NCBI GenBank assembly: GCA_036374135.1
Contig: DASUUK010000097.1
Location: 1-38,959, forward strand
From: Euzebyales bacterium
GTDB lineage: Bacteria; Actinomycetota; Nitriliruptoria; Euzebyales; JAHELV01
Direction of reading: 5' to 3'
Length of the DNA: 38,959 bases
Made by a program: the position numbers and the translations under genes. The notes beneath the pieces are model-generated. The model was not told the DNA's origin, made no database searches, and saw only the letters and a list, made by a program, of their open reading frames with translations. Shown one piece after another: positions 16,461-25,016 of the stretch (within the stretch, counting starts at the first letter, position 1; each line of letters begins with the position of its first letter).

Positions 16461-17428
16461 CAGCCGTCGCCTACGTCCGCGAGCGCAACGGCCGACAAAC
16501 GCCCGGCCGCCTCGATGACCACGTCGTGACCTTCCAGCACCGCGGTCCACGCTGGCGGCATGGCGCACGCCCCGCCTGCGGCGCCGCGGACCGCTGCCGC
16601 CATCGACGCGATCGTATCGGTGTCGCCCCCGAACGCGACGGCGCGCGTCACGCACTCCTCCACGTCGGCGCTCACAGCGGCGCACCACAGGGCGGCGGGC
16701 ACGGAGCGGTGTGCCGTGGGCGCAGTGCCAAGGAGGGCTGCGACCGACGCGGGGGCCGTGTCCCGGTCCACCTGTGCGGCAGCGGCGAGCCCCTCGCCCA
16801 GCTCCGTGGTGTCGGTGGGTAGCCGCGCCAGATCTGACAGTGCGAAGCGCCGGTCGGCAGCCGCCAGCGCCACGGCGTGCGCGACGACCACCGCGCCGTC
16901 GATGCCGACCGGGTGCGCGTGGGTGACCTGAGCCGACCGCACCGCGGCAGCCGTGAGCTCCGCCGGTCGGCCCGCCCAGAGCAACCCGACCGGTGCGACC
17001 CGCATCGCCGCACCGTTGCCGAACGACCCGTCCGGGAATACGGCGGTCGCGGCGGACTCGACATCGTGCCCGTGCCGCCACAGCTCGACGAGCCGGCGCA
17101 TGCCTGGTCCGTACCCGCGGTGCGGCTCGTACCGCGCGAGCATCCTGCGTGCCAGCAGGCGCGGCTCGACCCGTGCGTCGTCATCGACCAGGTGATCGAC
17201 GAGCGCGAGCGTCAACTGGGTGTCGTCGGTGTAGGCCAGCAGGGGGCGGAACCCGGCTTCGCCGGCGACTGGTCCGCGACGATCACCGCGGGCGAGCGCC
17301 CGACTGACACGGCGGCGGCCACCGGCCAGCCCGACCGATCGACCGCCCTCATACGGCGCGCCGATGCAGTCGCCAACCAGCGCCCCGAGCAGCGCGCCCA
17401 TGACCGCGTCGCTGCCAGCTCCCGCCAT
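16460..17428 (-). CDS. ADP-ribosylglycohydrolase family protein
   Basis: A 322-residue member of the ARH/DraG family, which hydrolyses ADP-ribose from proteins or small molecules using two Mg ions. Seen in order: GALVGDCIGAPYEG (residues 12-25), YTDDTQLT (metal ligands T-D-D), FGNGAAMRVAPVGL, THAHPVGIDGA, and FGGDTDTIASM near the C-terminus with the second metal-binding DxDT set. The Asp-Asp pair and the GDTDT motif are intact, so it should be active. The substrate cannot be told. It lies 17 bp downstream of pspA and its stop overlaps the start of the membrane-anchored gene. A basic patch RGGRRR-like between the first motifs is of no clear meaning. Confidence 0.94.
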   Translation of the reverse strand: MAGAGSDAVMGALLGALVGDCIGAPYEGGRSVGLAGGRRRVSRALARGDRRGPVAGEAGFRPLLAYTDDTQLTLALVDHLVDDDARVEPRLLARRMLARYEPHRGYGPGMRRLVELWRHGHDVESAATAVFPDGSFGNGAAMRVAPVGLLWAGRPAELTAAAVRSAQVTHAHPVGIDGAVVVAHAVALAAADRRFALSDLARLPTDTTELGEGLAAAAQVDRDTAPASVAALLGTAPTAHRSVPAALWCAAVSADVEECVTRAVAFGGDTDTIASMAAAVRGAAGGACAMPPAWTAVLEGHDVVIEAAGRLSAVALADVGDG

Positions 17429-17445
17429 TGACTGCGCGTCCTGTG

Positions 17446-18282
17446 TCAGCTGGTGGCGTCACCGCTGACATCGCTCGACGCCTCCCCCGCGCCGTCAGAC
17501 GCGGCGGCGCTGCCGCTCGCGGCCGTGGAACCCGCCGCGGTCTCCGTCTCCGCCGTCTCGGCGCTCGGCGTCTCGATGCCGAGCTTGGAGCGGATCTCCG
17601 ACAGACGGGCTGCCGCCTGGCTGGCGGCGGCGGCCTGCTCGACCTCGAGCATGCGCCCCTGCACCGATTCACGCTCCAGCTCGGTCGTGCCCTGCGCACG
17701 CGCCAGCCGCGTCTCGATCTTGCTGCGGACCTCGTCGAGCGTCGGAACGTCCTGGCCGACCTCTGCGTTCATGGTCTCCATGGCGCGGTTCATCTGCTCG
17801 GCCATCTTCGCCTGGTCGAGCTGGCTGAGCAGCTTCTGGCGCTCGGCGACCTTGGCCTGCAGCTGCTGCGCATTCTGCGCAACAGCGGCCTTGGCCTGCT
17901 CGGTGGACTGCGTGGCCCGCAGCACCATCGCCTGGAGCGTGTCGACCTCCTGCTCCTTGGCGATCAGCTGGTTGGCGAAGGCCTCGGCCGTCTGGGTGAG
18001 CTCCACGACGCGCTTGTCGTCACCGCTCTGCTCGGCCTCGGACGCCATCAGCACCGCCTGCTGGGTGTTGCGGTTGAGCTTCTCGAGGTCCTCGAGCGCA
18101 CGGTCGAGGTCCATCTGCGACTTCTTCTGGTTGGCGATGACGCTGGCGGCCGTCTCGCGCAGCCGGCGGTGCTGGCTGCGAGCCTCGGCGATGGCCTGTT
18201 CGATCTGGATCTTGGGATCGGCGACCTCTTCGAACTTTCCCGTCAGCAACGCCTTCAGGTAGTTCCAGAACCGTGAGAACAT
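17446..18282 (-). CDS. pspA: Phage shock protein A / IM30 family
   Basis: A 278-residue PspA homologue, a peripheral membrane ESCRT-III-like protein that stabilises the inner membrane under stress. The N-terminal amphipathic helix (MFSRFWNYLKALLTG) is followed by the conserved PKIQIEQAIAEA segment and long coiled coils to about residue 230. The last 45 residues are an Ala/Ser/Thr/Glu low-complexity tail absent from classical PspA. AAGGAAG lies about 10 bases upstream of ATG 18282. Upstream lies a gene for an unknown membrane protein on the same strand; downstream is the ADP-ribosylglycohydrolase gene. Confidence 0.95.
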   Translation of the reverse strand: MFSRFWNYLKALLTGKFEEVADPKIQIEQAIAEARSQHRRLRETAASVIANQKKSQMDLDRALEDLEKLNRNTQQAVLMASEAEQSGDDKRVVELTQTAEAFANQLIAKEQEVDTLQAMVLRATQSTEQAKAAVAQNAQQLQAKVAERQKLLSQLDQAKMAEQMNRAMETMNAEVGQDVPTLDEVRSKIETRLARAQGTTELERESVQGRMLEVEQAAAASQAAARLSEIRSKLGIETPSAETAETETAAGSTAASGSAAASDGAGEASSDVSGDATS

Positions 18283-18318
18283 GTCAGGGGTCTTCCTTCT
18301 CAGTGCGGCGTGACCGCC

Positions 18319-18324
18319 AGCATA
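18319..18324 (-). promoter_or_regulatory. Possible -10 element for pspA
   Basis: On the minus strand TATGCT lies 36 bases before the pspA start, preceded by a weak -35 match (CGGACG, 17 bases further up). The same hexamer is seen ahead of the pseudokinase gene at 36247. Position and match to TATAAT (4 of 6) are reasonable but unproven. Confidence 0.3.
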
Positions 18325-18348
18325 GGCAACCGGCCCGCCAGCGTCCGG

Positions 18349-19128
18349 TCACATCGCCGAGACACCACGGGCCGTCAACCCGGCCGTCTCCTCGAGCCCA
18401 CGCCGCAGCGCCTCCATCTCTGTGACCAGCGACTCGACATCGCCGTCGAGCGCGCCCACCTCGACCGGATCACCGACGCGCAGGCCCACCTCGACCGCGC
18501 TGGCGACGGTCTCATCGAGCCGCGCGTCGAGCAGCCGCAGACGCTCACGGACATCGATGGCCGTGGCCTCGATGCGACGGTACGCCTGGATCTGCGAGCG
18601 CACCGAGGTCGCCACGCGCTCGTCGCCGCCGGCGTCGGCGAGCCTGCGCTCGAGCTGATCGATCGGATCGAATCGCCCGAGCGCGAGCTCGAGCTGCTGA
18701 CCGTGGTTGGCGATGCGCCAGCTCTCGTTCACCGCCCCGGCGACCCGCTCACCCATCTCGGCCAGCCGATCGCGCAGCGGACCCTGGGGCGTCGACTCGA
18801 CCGCTGCATCGAACCGCTGCTCCGCGTGCAGCGCCTCGCGAACGTACCCGCGCCATGGATCGTGGAGGCGCTGCGGATCGATCAGGACATCGGCCGTGCG
18901 AGGGTTCCTCGGCATGCGTGCCAGCACCCAGCCGCCGTACGCCACGGCGCCGAGCACGGCTGCAGGCAGCGACAGACCCCACAGCAGCACGCCGGCGGCT
19001 GTTCCCGCGCCAGCCGTGATTATCGACGACGGCGCCGCGATCGCCTGCGCAGTCTGACGGGTGAAGAAGCGGTCGCGGAAGCTCGCCCGCGGGAGCATCC
19101 GACGCTTCTGGCGGAGTGGCGGTGGCAT
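18349..19128 (-). CDS. PspA-neighbour membrane protein, function unknown
   Basis: A 259-residue protein. After a basic start come two closely spaced hydrophobic segments (about residues 35-66: IITAGAGTAAGVLLWGL and LPAAVLGAVAYGGWVLA), then a cytoplasmic-looking helical domain with RNPRTADVLIDPQRLHDPW, PLRDRLAEMGERV and WRIANHGQQLELAL, ending in coiled-coil-like heptads. I believe similar proteins sit next to pspA in other actinobacteria, so it may be a membrane partner of PspA, but this is inference. It lies 66 bp upstream of pspA on the same strand. ATG 19128 is used; an in-frame ATG ten codons later is possible. Confidence 0.82.
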   Translation of the reverse strand: MPPPLRQKRRMLPRASFRDRFFTRQTAQAIAAPSSIITAGAGTAAGVLLWGLSLPAAVLGAVAYGGWVLARMPRNPRTADVLIDPQRLHDPWRGYVREALHAEQRFDAAVESTPQGPLRDRLAEMGERVAGAVNESWRIANHGQQLELALGRFDPIDQLERRLADAGGDERVATSVRSQIQAYRRIEATAIDVRERLRLLDARLDETVASAVEVGLRVGDPVEVGALDGDVESLVTEMEALRRGLEETAGLTARGVSAM

Positions 19129-19197
19129 CGACGCTGCCTTCGGTCGGCCGGTGGTGCACGCCCAGTGTGCCCGCAGGAGCCGGGTGTGGGCACCCTC

Positions 19198-19344
19198 CTA
19201 CACGAGCTGGGCGAGGTGGTGCTCGGCTCCGGTCGTCAGACGATCGAGCAATGTCGGCTCGTCGAACATCCGCGCACGCACCTCCATCGCCGCGAGCACG
19301 AGGACCACGGCGAGGAGCAGCGCGAGGAGCCGACGCACGAGCAT
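19198..19344 (-). CDS. Tiny single-pass membrane protein candidate
   Basis: A 48-codon frame with ATG 19344 encodes a basic start followed by one hydrophobic helix (LLALLLAVVLVLAAM) and a short charged tail. An ATG 39 bases upstream is also in frame. It is on the same strand, 69 bp upstream of the PspA-neighbour gene. Its size and lack of a recognisable family make it tentative. The 305 bases up to the next gene at 19650 otherwise show no gene I can support. Confidence 0.4.
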   Translation of the reverse strand: MLVRRLLALLLAVVLVLAAMEVRARMFDEPTLLDRLTTGAEHHLAQLV

Positions 19345-19649
19345 TGCAGGCAGCGTAGCCAACGCGCCGGCACGTGACCGCACATGGCGGCGGTAACCCC
19401 GCCGTGTTGCCGGCGGCAGCGGCCCGAGGCCGACCCAACGTGATACGCGAACTACTCTTCGCTCGCGTCACGCCGGGCGATCCAGTACGCTGCTGCGAAC
19501 CGCTCGCCCTGCACATGCTGGTGATGTAGCGTCGGTCGCGATGCCGAGCCGCTGCGGGGCCGAGCCCAGGCCCGACGCCGCCACGGGTGTTCCAGGGGGT
19601 CACAGCACCGGTCAGTCACTGCAGGCTCGTCGATCACAGGTGTCAATGC

Positions 19650-21890
19650 ATGGCAGAGGTTGGTGTGTGGACCGTCCCGGGCTACGTCGTCCATGAGCGA
19701 CTGGACGCCGGGCTGGTCAGCGCCACCTACCTGGCCTCACGCGCCTCGGACGGCTACCCGGTCCTCCTGCAGGTCGTCTCCGAGGAGTTCTCCGATCCCG
19801 ACTCCGCCGACCAGTTCTTCACGACGCTCGAGCGGGTCGCTGAACTGGACCACCCGGTCATCCCCAAGGTCCGCGACATGGGCCAGGCCGACGGACTGCT
19901 GTACGCCATCACGAGCGCGACCGACGGCCGCCCCCTGGCCGTGGCGCTCGGCGAGGTCGACGCGCTCCCGCTCGACGACGCGTTGGCCGGGTGCACCGAG
20001 CTCGCCGATGGGCTGGACGCGATGGCGGCTGTCGGGCTCGTCCACGGTGCGCTGAGCCCGAAGACGATCTGGCTCAACGACCGCAGCCGCACGCCGTCCG
20101 GCCCGCGCATGTCACTGCACGGATTCGGCACGCTGCCGCTGCGCACGTCCGCCGTGCGCCAGACGAACGCGCCACCGCCCGCGGACCTGCTCTACACGGC
20201 GCCGGAGCAGGTGCATGGGACACCGGTCGACGAGCGCACGGACCAGTACGGGCTCGCGTGTGCCGCCGTGCACTGCCTGACCGGCCGCCCGCCGTTCGAT
20301 CGCGCGACCATCGGCGCGTTGTTCGACGCGCACGCCCACGATGACCCGTCGACGCAGCTGCTGCGTGATGCCGGCTGGCTGCCTCCCAAGGTGGCCGAAG
20401 GCCTGGCGCACGGGCTGTCGAAGGACCCCAGCGATCGGTTCGCCACGTGCACCGCGCTGACGACGGCCATCGGCGGTGTGTCCAGGCACTCGTGGAGCTG
20501 GATGCTCGACCGTGACGATACGGCGTCCGGTGCGAACGGCCCGCGCGACGACAGCGCCGCAGCGGCCGTGCGCGACGGAAGCCTGGGGGCCGCCGTGGCG
20601 GTCGGCGATCCGTCGACCGGCACGGCGCGGGCGGATGCGCCACGGCGCGGACCCGGATCGCAGCGACGTCGCCGCCGCGCGAGGCTCTGGCGGGGCGCCG
20701 CCGCCTTCGTGTTGCTCGTCGTCGCTGCCGCGGCTGCCGTCGTCGTCGGCCTACCGATGCTCACAGGCGGAGGCGAGTCGGGGCCGGGGATCACCTCGGC
20801 GGGACAACAGCTCGACGTCGACGCCCCCGAGGTCGCAGCGTCGTGGAACGAGTCGGTGGCGGCCGACACCATCACCGCGCTCGTGCCTGCCGACGAGCAG
20901 ATCATCGGCGTCTCGGGCGAAGCGGTGACCAGCGTCGATCAGGCGACGGGGCGCCCGGTGTGGAAGGCGTCCGTGAACGGCGAGGTCCGCGAACTGTCGG
21001 AGTTCGGGCCGATGGCGATCGTCCGGACCGACGATGGGTTCTACGGCCTCGACGTCATCGACGGTGACGTGGTCTGGGAGGCGTCGGCCGCCGATCTGCC
21101 CGCCATCGACACCTTCATCACGGCGCGCGGGCGCATGTTCGCCGCCGGCCGCGACGAGCAGGGACAGTTGCTGCTGCACGCCCTGGATCCCCAGTCGGGC
21201 GAACGTGGCTGGACGATCGAGACATCGACGACGGGTGCCGCCGCGAGCGCCGCCGGCGACGCTGCGGACGACCAGCCGGGTGACGCCAGCGAGGCTGACG
21301 CCACCACGCTGCTCGCGTTCGACGGGAGCACACAGGGACTGCCGTCGCTGTACGTGACCGACGGCGCGCGGCTCGAGGCGTTCGACGTCACGACCCGCGA
21401 GCTGCGCTGGGACGTCGACCTCGACGACCTGCAGCCGACGTCCATGATCGCGGTGGATGGCGCCGTGCTCGTCGTCGGCGCCAACGGCGACGTGTGCCGG
21501 TACGACGCGGACGACGGTCAGACCGGCTGGTCATCGTGCGCCCAACTCGAGCACGACGACGTCCCCGCGACCATCACGCAGGTCAGCGAGAGCCAGGTGA
21601 TCATCTGCAGCCCCAGCGAGATGGTGTCGATCGACTACGCGAGCGGCACACCGACGTGGCGGATCGTCTCGGAGGAGCCGCTGCGCCAGGCCATCACCAC
21701 GAACGGCACCGCCGCCTTCATGGCCACGGCTGACGGCACCGTGGCGGCGATCGCGCTCGACGACGGGACGACGCAGTGGCAGTCGGGGCCGTTCGACAGC
21801 GTCAGCGCGATGGCGGCGACCGACGAGGCCGTGTTCGTGACCACTGCCGGCGGACGGATGGCACGGCTGGAGGCGGCCGCAGAGACCTGA
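19650..21890 (+). CDS. Membrane pseudokinase with extracellular PQQ-type beta-propeller
   Basis: A 746-residue protein with Hanks-type kinase fold, one transmembrane helix (about 350-370) and a C-terminal PQQ-like propeller. The catalytic residues are replaced: the VAIK Lys is Q41 (VLLQVV), HRD is H132-G133-A134, the loop Asn is T139, and DFG is G158-F159-G160. Structural motifs APEQ (184-187) and DQYGLAC (198-204) are kept. The propeller repeats read DQATGRPVWK, DVIDGDVVWE, YASGTPTWR and ALDDGTTQW. The layout resembles AfsK- or PknD-like sensor kinases, but phosphotransfer is very unlikely. It may signal by binding. An Ala/Asp/Ser-rich insert interrupts the propeller near residue 535. The start ATG 19650 has ACAGG upstream. 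It is convergent with the AAA gene. Confidence 0.9.
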   Translation: MAEVGVWTVPGYVVHERLDAGLVSATYLASRASDGYPVLLQVVSEEFSDPDSADQFFTTLERVAELDHPVIPKVRDMGQADGLLYAITSATDGRPLAVALGEVDALPLDDALAGCTELADGLDAMAAVGLVHGALSPKTIWLNDRSRTPSGPRMSLHGFGTLPLRTSAVRQTNAPPPADLLYTAPEQVHGTPVDERTDQYGLACAAVHCLTGRPPFDRATIGALFDAHAHDDPSTQLLRDAGWLPPKVAEGLAHGLSKDPSDRFATCTALTTAIGGVSRHSWSWMLDRDDTASGANGPRDDSAAAAVRDGSLGAAVAVGDPSTGTARADAPRRGPGSQRRRRRARLWRGAAAFVLLVVAAAAAVVVGLPMLTGGGESGPGITSAGQQLDVDAPEVAASWNESVAADTITALVPADEQIIGVSGEAVTSVDQATGRPVWKASVNGEVRELSEFGPMAIVRTDDGFYGLDVIDGDVVWEASAADLPAIDTFITARGRMFAAGRDEQGQLLLHALDPQSGERGWTIETSTTGAAASAAGDAADDQPGDASEADATTLLAFDGSTQGLPSLYVTDGARLEAFDVTTRELRWDVDLDDLQPTSMIAVDGAVLVVGANGDVCRYDADDGQTGWSSCAQLEHDDVPATITQVSESQVIICSPSEMVSIDYASGTPTWRIVSEEPLRQAITTNGTAAFMATADGTVAAIALDDGTTQWQSGPFDSVSAMAATDEAVFVTTAGGRMARLEAAAET

Positions 21891-21928
21891 TGTCCGCGGA
21901 TCCGCGAACGCCGGGACGACGGTCGCGG

Positions 21929-23362
21929 TCAACCCGCAGCGGCCTCTGACAGAGTGCCGCGTTGCGGGATGTCATCGGCCGTGAGGCGCATCAGGTCCTC
22001 GCGTGACACGTCACCCATGCGCACCAACCGGCTTGCCTGCTGCGCACACGCCTCCTCGAACAGGTTGCGGGCCAGCCGCCCGTTGCCGAAGCCGGGTCCC
22101 CGGGGCACGGCGTCGAAGTGCGATGTCAACCGGGCGCGCGCCCCGTCGGTGAGCTCGTAGTGGTGCGTCCCGGCGAGGATCTCGAAGATCTGGAGGAGCT
22201 CGCTGGTGTCGTAGTCGGGGAAGTGGATCACGCGGGGAAAGCGCGACCGCAGACCGGGGTTGGAGCCGATGAAGTCCTCCATCTCGGCGGGGTAGCCGGC
22301 CACGATGAGCACCAACCGCTCACGGCGGTCCTCCATCAGCTTCACGAGCGTGTCCACGGCCTCGCGTCCGAAGTCGCGGTCGTCGCCGCGGACCAGCGCG
22401 TACGCCTCGTCGATCAGCAGCACCCCGCCCGTCGCCGCGTTGACGACCTCGGTCACCCGGGCGGCGGTCTGCCCGATGAAGCCGGCGACCAGTGCGGCAC
22501 GGTCGGTCTCGACCAGGTGCCCGCGCCCCACGACGCCCAACGCCCGGTACAGCTGCGCGACCAGCCGTGCCACCGTCGTCTTGCCGGTGCCGGGATTGCC
22601 GGTGAAGACGAGGTGGCGGCTCTGCGGCACGACCGGCAGATCGCGCTCGCGACGCAGACGTTCGACGGTGATGAGGTCGGCGACCCTGCGGATCTCGCGC
22701 TTGACGGGTTCCAGACCGACCAGCTGGTCGAGCTCCTCGAACAGTTCCGCGGCGGACTTCTGCGGATCCTGTGGGGTGCGCACCGTGCCGATCGCGGTCG
22801 CCGGCTCACCGGTGTCCCGTTCCGCCGTCGGGTCACCGCCGTCCGCCGCGGGGCGCTCGGCAGCGGGCAGCAGCCGCAGCAGCATGCTGCGGAGCTCCTC
22901 GACGGCCGCCAGCTCGAGGCGTCCCGTGTATCCGTCGAGCGTCACGGCCGCGTGCGCCACCTCCATCGCCTGCTCGTAGTACGCGCGGGAGCGCCGACCC
23001 CTGTCGCGCAGATCGGCGTCACGCAGCAGGCTGAACACGGGCGACGGCGTCGTGAGGCTCTGCGTCCCGGACTCGAGCAGCATGGCGCGGCGGCGTTCGA
23101 CCGGTGTCGCGGCCGCCACGCGCGGATCGTCGAGCTCGCCGAAGCACGTGATCATCGCCAGCAGTTCGACGTCCGTGACGATGCCGTCCGCGGCCACGAG
23201 GCCGGCGACCAGCGTCGAGGCGTCGCGGAGCACGTCCTGCCGGATCTCGTGGGTCGGGAGCCCGGCCGAGGTGGCGAGCCGTTCGACCTCGCCGGCGACG
23301 GTGTCGACGAACCGGCTGACGCGCGAAGCGAGCACGGACGACGTCGTCACGTCGCCGCCCAC
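21929..23362 (-). CDS. CbbX/SpoVK-like AAA+ ATPase with N-terminal TerB-like domain
   Basis: A 477-residue protein. Residues about 40-170 look like a TerB-type helical domain (AGLVAADGIVTDVELLA; AAVTLDGYTGRLELAAVEEL). From about 210 comes a CbbX/CfxQ-type AAA+ domain: LVGLEPVKREIRRVADLI, Walker A GNPGTGKTTVA, Walker B GVLLIDEAYAL, the sensor region LIVAGYP, and FPDYDTSELLQIF in the lid. Members remodel proteins (Rubisco activases) or act in secretion systems; the role here is unknown. The start is GTG 23362; a GTG four codons later is equally possible. It faces the pseudokinase/propeller gene (38 bp) and diverges from the gamma-glutamyltransferase gene. Confidence 0.9.
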   Translation of the reverse strand: MGGDVTTSSVLASRVSRFVDTVAGEVERLATSAGLPTHEIRQDVLRDASTLVAGLVAADGIVTDVELLAMITCFGELDDPRVAAATPVERRRAMLLESGTQSLTTPSPVFSLLRDADLRDRGRRSRAYYEQAMEVAHAAVTLDGYTGRLELAAVEELRSMLLRLLPAAERPAADGGDPTAERDTGEPATAIGTVRTPQDPQKSAAELFEELDQLVGLEPVKREIRRVADLITVERLRRERDLPVVPQSRHLVFTGNPGTGKTTVARLVAQLYRALGVVGRGHLVETDRAALVAGFIGQTAARVTEVVNAATGGVLLIDEAYALVRGDDRDFGREAVDTLVKLMEDRRERLVLIVAGYPAEMEDFIGSNPGLRSRFPRVIHFPDYDTSELLQIFEILAGTHHYELTDGARARLTSHFDAVPRGPGFGNGRLARNLFEEACAQQASRLVRMGDVSREDLMRLTADDIPQRGTLSEAAAG

Positions 23363-23524
23363 CCCGCCACCACGGCGGCGTCATCACGTTGCCGCATCGA
23401 CTATCGTCCTCTCACGATGGCGCCCGGCGCGTCGACCGCACGGCGGTGTGTGGCCGCCTCGGGTGCTCTGAACGGCAAGAACCTCCATCATGGCCCCAGC
23501 ACGCGAAATGGCAGGTCGCACGTC

Positions 23525-24919
23525 ATGTCCACTCCCGTCGCCGGCGTTGCCGCCGGCCATCCCGCGACCGCGGCGGCAGGGCTCGAGGTCCTGGCGGCCG
23601 GGGGCAACGCGGCGGACGCCGCGGTAGCCGCCACGTTCGCATCATGCGTGGCGGAGACGGTCATGACGGGCCTCGGCGGTGGCGGGTACGCGGTCCACTG
23701 GGACGAGGCGCGCCGTGAGGCGCACCTCGTCGACTTCTTCGTCACGGTACCCGGACTGGGCGACGGTCCACGCGAGGGTGAGCGGTTCCCGGTCGACATC
23801 GCGTTCGGCTCGCAGGTGATCGCCTACGACATCGGCATGGCCACGGTGGCGGTGCCCGGCGTGCCGCACGGCTGCGGGGCCATCCATCGCCGGTGGGGGC
23901 GCATGGACTGGCCTGAGCTGCTCGCACCGGCCCGGGCGCTCGCGGTCGAGGGCGTCCCCATGCCGGCCCGGCACGCGTTCACCCTGCGGATGGTGCTCGA
24001 GAGCCTCCGACGCGACCGGGGCGGCGCCATCTACACGGCGGGCGGCCGGCCGTTGGAGGCCGGTGACCTGCTGCGGCAGCCAGGTCTGGCGACGGCGTTC
24101 GATCTCCTGGCGGCCGAGGGGCCCGAGAGCTTCGCCAAGGGCACCGTGGCCGAGCGGATGCTGGAGATGTCGGCCGAGCGGGGCGGTCTGCTGACCAGCG
24201 AGGACCTCGCGTCCTACGAGGTCGACGTGCAACCTGCGCCGACCGGCGTGCGTCTGGGTCCGTACCACGTGACCGCCCGCCGCGATCTCGCCGGGTTCCT
24301 GCGGGATCTCGCACGTCTGCCGGCCGCCGATGCGGGCACGCCGCGACGCTGGGCTCCCGCGTTCGCCGCCGCGTTCGGATCGCACGACCGCCACGGCGAC
24401 ACCACCAACCTCGCGGCGGTCGATCCGGACGGCAACGCCTGCGTGGTCACATCCAGCCTCGGTCTGGGCGCCGGCCACTACGTTCCGGGCCTCGACCTGC
24501 ACCTCAACAGCATGCTCGGCGAGACCGAACTGCTGACCGAGGGCATCTCCCCCGGCGACCGGATGGCCAGCATGATGGTCCCGAGCGTGGCGCTGGACGA
24601 TCGGGGGCATCTCGCGGCGGCCGCGGGTGCGGCCGGCGGCTCCCGGATCCGCACCGCGCTGGCCCAGGTGCTGGCCGCATGCCTGCTCGAAGAGGTCGAA
24701 CCATCGGCCGCCACACACCGACCGCGACTGCATCCCACCGACGGCGTCGCCCACATCGAGCCGGGCTACCCGGACGAGGCCGTCGCCGCGCTCGAGGCCG
24801 CGAGATGGCGCATCAGCCGCTGGAACGAGCTGCACCACTACTTCGGTGGCGCGAGCATCCTCACCGCCGCCGGAGCCGGTGCCGACCCGCGGCGGGACGG
24901 CGCGGTCGCGCTGCTTTGA
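23525..24919 (+). CDS. Gamma-glutamyltransferase family protein (compact)
   Basis: A 464-residue Ntn-hydrolase of the gamma-glutamyltranspeptidase family, which self-cleaves to expose a catalytic Thr and transfers or hydrolyses gamma-glutamyl groups. Motifs: AAGGNAADAAVAA and TGLGGGGYAV near the N-terminus, the processing site GDTTNLAAVDPDGNA with Thr293 as the likely nucleophile, and GGSRIRTALAQVL near the end. It is about 60-100 residues shorter than typical GGT, and the usual Ser-Ser before the oxyanion region reads Ala-Ser (RMASMMVPSV). No signal peptide is seen, unlike most periplasmic GGTs, so it may act in the cytoplasm. ATG 23525 is chosen because the family N-terminus starts there; GGCAGG lies about 10 bases upstream. 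Confidence 0.92.
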   Translation: MSTPVAGVAAGHPATAAAGLEVLAAGGNAADAAVAATFASCVAETVMTGLGGGGYAVHWDEARREAHLVDFFVTVPGLGDGPREGERFPVDIAFGSQVIAYDIGMATVAVPGVPHGCGAIHRRWGRMDWPELLAPARALAVEGVPMPARHAFTLRMVLESLRRDRGGAIYTAGGRPLEAGDLLRQPGLATAFDLLAAEGPESFAKGTVAERMLEMSAERGGLLTSEDLASYEVDVQPAPTGVRLGPYHVTARRDLAGFLRDLARLPAADAGTPRRWAPAFAAAFGSHDRHGDTTNLAAVDPDGNACVVTSSLGLGAGHYVPGLDLHLNSMLGETELLTEGISPGDRMASMMVPSVALDDRGHLAAAAGAAGGSRIRTALAQVLAACLLEEVEPSAATHRPRLHPTDGVAHIEPGYPDEAVAALEAARWRISRWNELHHYFGGASILTAAGAGADPRRDGAVALL

Positions 24920-25016
24920 GCCTCACGACGTCGTGGCACCGTCACCGCGGTCGGAGCCGTCGTACACACCGCATGCGCTGCGGCCCGGCCGAGCTCAGCC
25001 GATCCGGCGCCGCTGT

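Noticed and set aside
19384-19649. Gene or promoter in the gap before the propeller pseudokinase
   Set aside because: Only short biased frames; several TAnnnT hexamers are present but none with a fitting -35.
21895-21906. CGCGGATCCGCG palindrome between convergent genes
   Set aside because: As RNA it leaves only a 4-bp stem; too weak to call a terminator, and such palindromes are common at this GC content.
22118-23524. Long open extension upstream of the gamma-glutamyltransferase gene
   Set aside because: It runs antisense through the AAA+ gene; the family N-terminus begins at ATG 23525.
24924-24935. CACGACGTCGTG palindrome after the gamma-glutamyltransferase gene
   Set aside because: Short stem with 4-base loop; no other support as operator or terminator.
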